Source: Anaerolineaceae bacterium (lineage in GTDB: Bacteria > Chloroflexota > Anaerolineae > Anaerolineales > Anaerolineaceae). Taken from it: a stretch of DNA of 64,000 nt. Shown here in pieces: positions 62,289 through 64,000 of this stretch; the stretch's first letter is position 1, and every line of letters starts with the position of its first letter. Where the stretch lies: contig PABH01000014.1 of NCBI GenBank assembly GCA_002702705.1, forward strand, positions 62,001 to 126,000, given 5' to 3'. The position numbers and the translations under genes were made by a program. Under the pieces are notes generated by a model. The model made no database searches. It was not told the origin of the DNA and was given only the letters and a program-made list of their open reading frames with translations.

Positions 62289-63635
62289 ATGAATTGGCCG
62301 CCAATTGATGTTCCCATTTTAGGACGCAGTGGTTTGATAGCTTTAATTGCATTATTGCATATTCCGTTTTTTGTTAATTTTGTAATGGGTGCGCCGGTGA
62401 TTGCCGTCATCAGTGAATGGCTGGGCAAACGGACCGGAAATCCTCGTTACGACCAATTTTCAAAACATCTGGCAACCATGGCATTTGTGACGGTAGGTGT
62501 GGGTGCTTTTGGCGGGATTGGATTGGTTGCGACCAATATAGGATTGTTTCCACGATTCTTTGCAACCGGTGCCGGGATATTCTTTTGGCCGCTGGTGTTA
62601 GAAATTGGGGCGTTTTTATTGGAAGCCATCGGGATAGCGGTTTACCGTTATACCTGGGAAAAAAACAAACATAAAACCGGTCACATGGTGATCGGATGGG
62701 TGGCAGCGTTTGGCGCCTGGTTAAGTGGTTTTATTATTAACGGTTTGGCATCTTTTATGTTAACCCCAGGCAAATGGGTTCAAAGTAAACAAATCATTGA
62801 CGCCTGGTTTAACCCCAGCTTTTTGCCTAGTTTTACCCACCGTGCAGTGGCAGCATTTTCGATTACCGGCTTTTTTATGATCATTTATTCCTTGTGGATG
62901 GCAGGCCGAAGCAAAACGGATGAAGAGAAAACCTATGCGGAATGGTCACTGCGTTATGCCGGTAAATGGGCTTTGATTGCAACTGCACTGCAGTTTTTCC
63001 CCGGGGTATGGTATCTGACTTCTGTGGAACGTGGAACCAGTCTGGCTGCGCCGGAAGGCAGTGTTGTTCCTAAATTATTAAATGGACAATTAACCTTTTT
63101 CTGGTTTGGCGGCATTATTTTGGCCGCTACGGCCATTTTATTGGTTTATTTTTTGAGTGTTCAAAACCCAAAACAAGGCTTAAAACCTTTGGGGCACTTG
63201 GGTTTAATCCTTTCCGTTTTATTGATTATCACAACAACTGCATTTATGGGTTTTACCCGTGAACGCTCCCGCAAGCCCTATTTGGTATATGGTGTCATTT
63301 ATGGTAATCAAATGATGGTGGACATGATGAAAGGGAATGCACCAGCCGCGGCACCACCAACGGAAACGAATCAGCCACAAACAGCAAATGAAACCGAAGC
63401 CGGCACGGGTGACCCGGCCGCTGGACAAGTGGTTTTTGAAACCGGCATTTGTAAGGCATGTCACAGCCTGAATGGGGATGGCGGCAGTATTAAAGCGCTG
63501 GATGGCGTTGGCGACCGCAGATCGGCAGAAAACATCCGGGAATTGTTAGGGGCTCCCCCCGAAGGCATGCCGCCTTTTACTGGCAGTCCGGAAGAAGTAA
63601 ACAACCTGGTGGCCTTTTTGTCCGGTCTGAAATAG
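62289..63635 (+). CDS. CydA-like bd-superfamily oxidase subunit fused to a cytochrome c domain
   Basis: A 448-residue membrane protein with two parts. Residues 1-350 have about nine helices and resemble CydA: a His in helix 1 (H24), two Glu in helix 3 (E105, E112) and a His after the second long loop (H184), near the positions of the haem b595/b558 ligands of CydA. The CydA Q-loop signature GRQPW is not seen. Residues 355-448 are a class I cytochrome c domain with CKACH (388-392) and an axial Met in EGMPPF (about 427), placed outside the cell. This matches the cytochrome-c-bearing (OR-C) bd-type oxygen reductases known in Chloroflexota and relatives. GGAGG precedes the start. Confidence 0.85.
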   Translation: MNWPPIDVPILGRSGLIALIALLHIPFFVNFVMGAPVIAVISEWLGKRTGNPRYDQFSKHLATMAFVTVGVGAFGGIGLVATNIGLFPRFFATGAGIFFWPLVLEIGAFLLEAIGIAVYRYTWEKNKHKTGHMVIGWVAAFGAWLSGFIINGLASFMLTPGKWVQSKQIIDAWFNPSFLPSFTHRAVAAFSITGFFMIIYSLWMAGRSKTDEEKTYAEWSLRYAGKWALIATALQFFPGVWYLTSVERGTSLAAPEGSVVPKLLNGQLTFFWFGGIILAATAILLVYFLSVQNPKQGLKPLGHLGLILSVLLIITTTAFMGFTRERSRKPYLVYGVIYGNQMMVDMMKGNAPAAAPPTETNQPQTANETEAGTGDPAAGQVVFETGICKACHSLNGDGGSIKALDGVGDRRSAENIRELLGAPPEGMPPFTGSPEEVNNLVAFLSGLK

Positions 63636-63644
63636 GAGGAAAGA

Positions 63645-64000
63645 ATGGGACCTACAGCAAGCAGTTGGTTTATTGGCAGTTTTGCGATCCTTCATTTTTT
63701 GATCGTCAGTGTAGCGGGTTTAGCGCCACTCACCATTTATCTAATGGAAGGGGTCGCCCTAAAAAAGGAAAATCCACATTTAAGAAGATTAGCCAAACAA
63801 TTAATTACCATTGTGTTGGAGTTAGCCGCCGTGGGAGGTATTTTGGGCAGTGGGGTTGTGGTTTCCTTGATTGGGTTAAGACCCGCTGTCATTACCCTCA
63901 TCTTTAATATCTTTTTTTGGCTGATTGTTTTACAGTTGGTATCTTATATTGCCGGGTTTGCCTTTCAATTTGCCTATTATTTCACCTGGGATAAAAACAG
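63645..64000 (+). CDS. Second CydA-like oxidase subunit (truncated by window end)
   Basis: The frame starts at ATG 63645 with GGAGGAAAG upstream and is still open at the last base (118 codons seen). The protein (MGPTASSWFIGSFAILHF...) has about three helices. It aligns with the first part of the upstream subunit: a His in helix 1 (ILHF), a helix-2/3 loop, and a YYFTWDKN end matching RYTWEKNK. It is therefore a CydA-type paralogue (CydA'-like) rather than CydB. The 9-bp gap indicates one operon and one complex. Confidence 0.8.
   Translation, partial: MGPTASSWFIGSFAILHFLIVSVAGLAPLTIYLMEGVALKKENPHLRRLAKQLITIVLELAAVGGILGSGVVVSLIGLRPAVITLIFNIFFWLIVLQLVSYIAGFAFQFAYYFTWDKN

Overview
The window looks like a chromosomal segment of a Chloroflexota bacterium, most likely class Anaerolineae. 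The evidence is indirect. Several lipoproteins carry Thr/Pro-rich linkers after the lipobox. A T-box leader precedes pheST. A DUF348/G5/3D-domain wall protein overlaps rsmA. A menaquinone enzyme (MenA) sits near a four-gene succinate dehydrogenase operon. A bd-superfamily oxidase with a fused cytochrome c domain lies at the right edge. Base composition is moderate (roughly mid-40s % GC by eye). No phage, integrase, transposase gene or CRISPR array was seen.

Layout: 1-3.2 kb holds the end of an ABC-2 exporter and a DUF47/Pit phosphate transport pair. 3.5-8.9 kb holds a lipoprotein and the T-box(Phe)-pheS-pheT operon. 9.1-12.8 kb holds an orphan sugar-type binding lipoprotein, tRNA-Gly and tRNA-Cys, and an AbiEi/AbiEii toxin-antitoxin pair with its promoter and a candidate operator. 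12.8-16.6 kb is a roadblock / V4R / response-regulator / polyprenol-phosphate mannosyltransferase operon followed by a short leader ORF and an SGNH-like lipoprotein. 16.6-19.7 kb has a tandem array of hairpin repeats, rsmA, a YabE-like wall protein and tRNA-Phe. 19.8-25 kb carries a membrane protein and a SWIM-SNF2 helicase pair. 25.9-29.6 kb is a small monooxygenase-like protein plus sdhCDAB. 29.8-32.4 kb is an NMT1/SsuABC-type importer. 32.5-41 kb is a long minus-strand run (menA, APH-type kinase, PhzF, uridine-kinase-like, F420-type oxidoreductase, NIF3-like domain, ATL, MmcQ, and an AlkD-like gene broken by an in-frame UGA). 41.2-56.2 kb has two MFS transporters, PlsC, GNATs, a PAS-GAF-GGDEF cyclase, PspC, a chemoreceptor, a LiaSR-like two-component system and small enzymes. 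56.4-64 kb has a PilZ-like protein, a DUF389-SH3 fusion, an SDR, a Zur-boxed znuACB operon, and the first 1.7 kb of a cytochrome-c-containing bd-type oxidase operon.

How the genes work together: SdhCDAB (electron entry), MenA (menaquinone synthesis) and the terminal bd-superfamily oxidase make a partial respiratory chain. The pheST T-box and the tRNA-Phe(GAA) gene 14 kb away are the two partners of one tRNA-sensing circuit. ATL and AlkD-like genes suggest alkylation-damage handling. The window is also rich in short (77-94 bp) inverted-repeat elements of several families. Two copies have identical length (89 bp) and near-identical terminal arms but diverged interiors, which is the most clearly under-described DNA-level feature here. 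The most interesting gene-level feature is the CydA-like/cytochrome c fusion followed by a second CydA-like subunit at the right edge.
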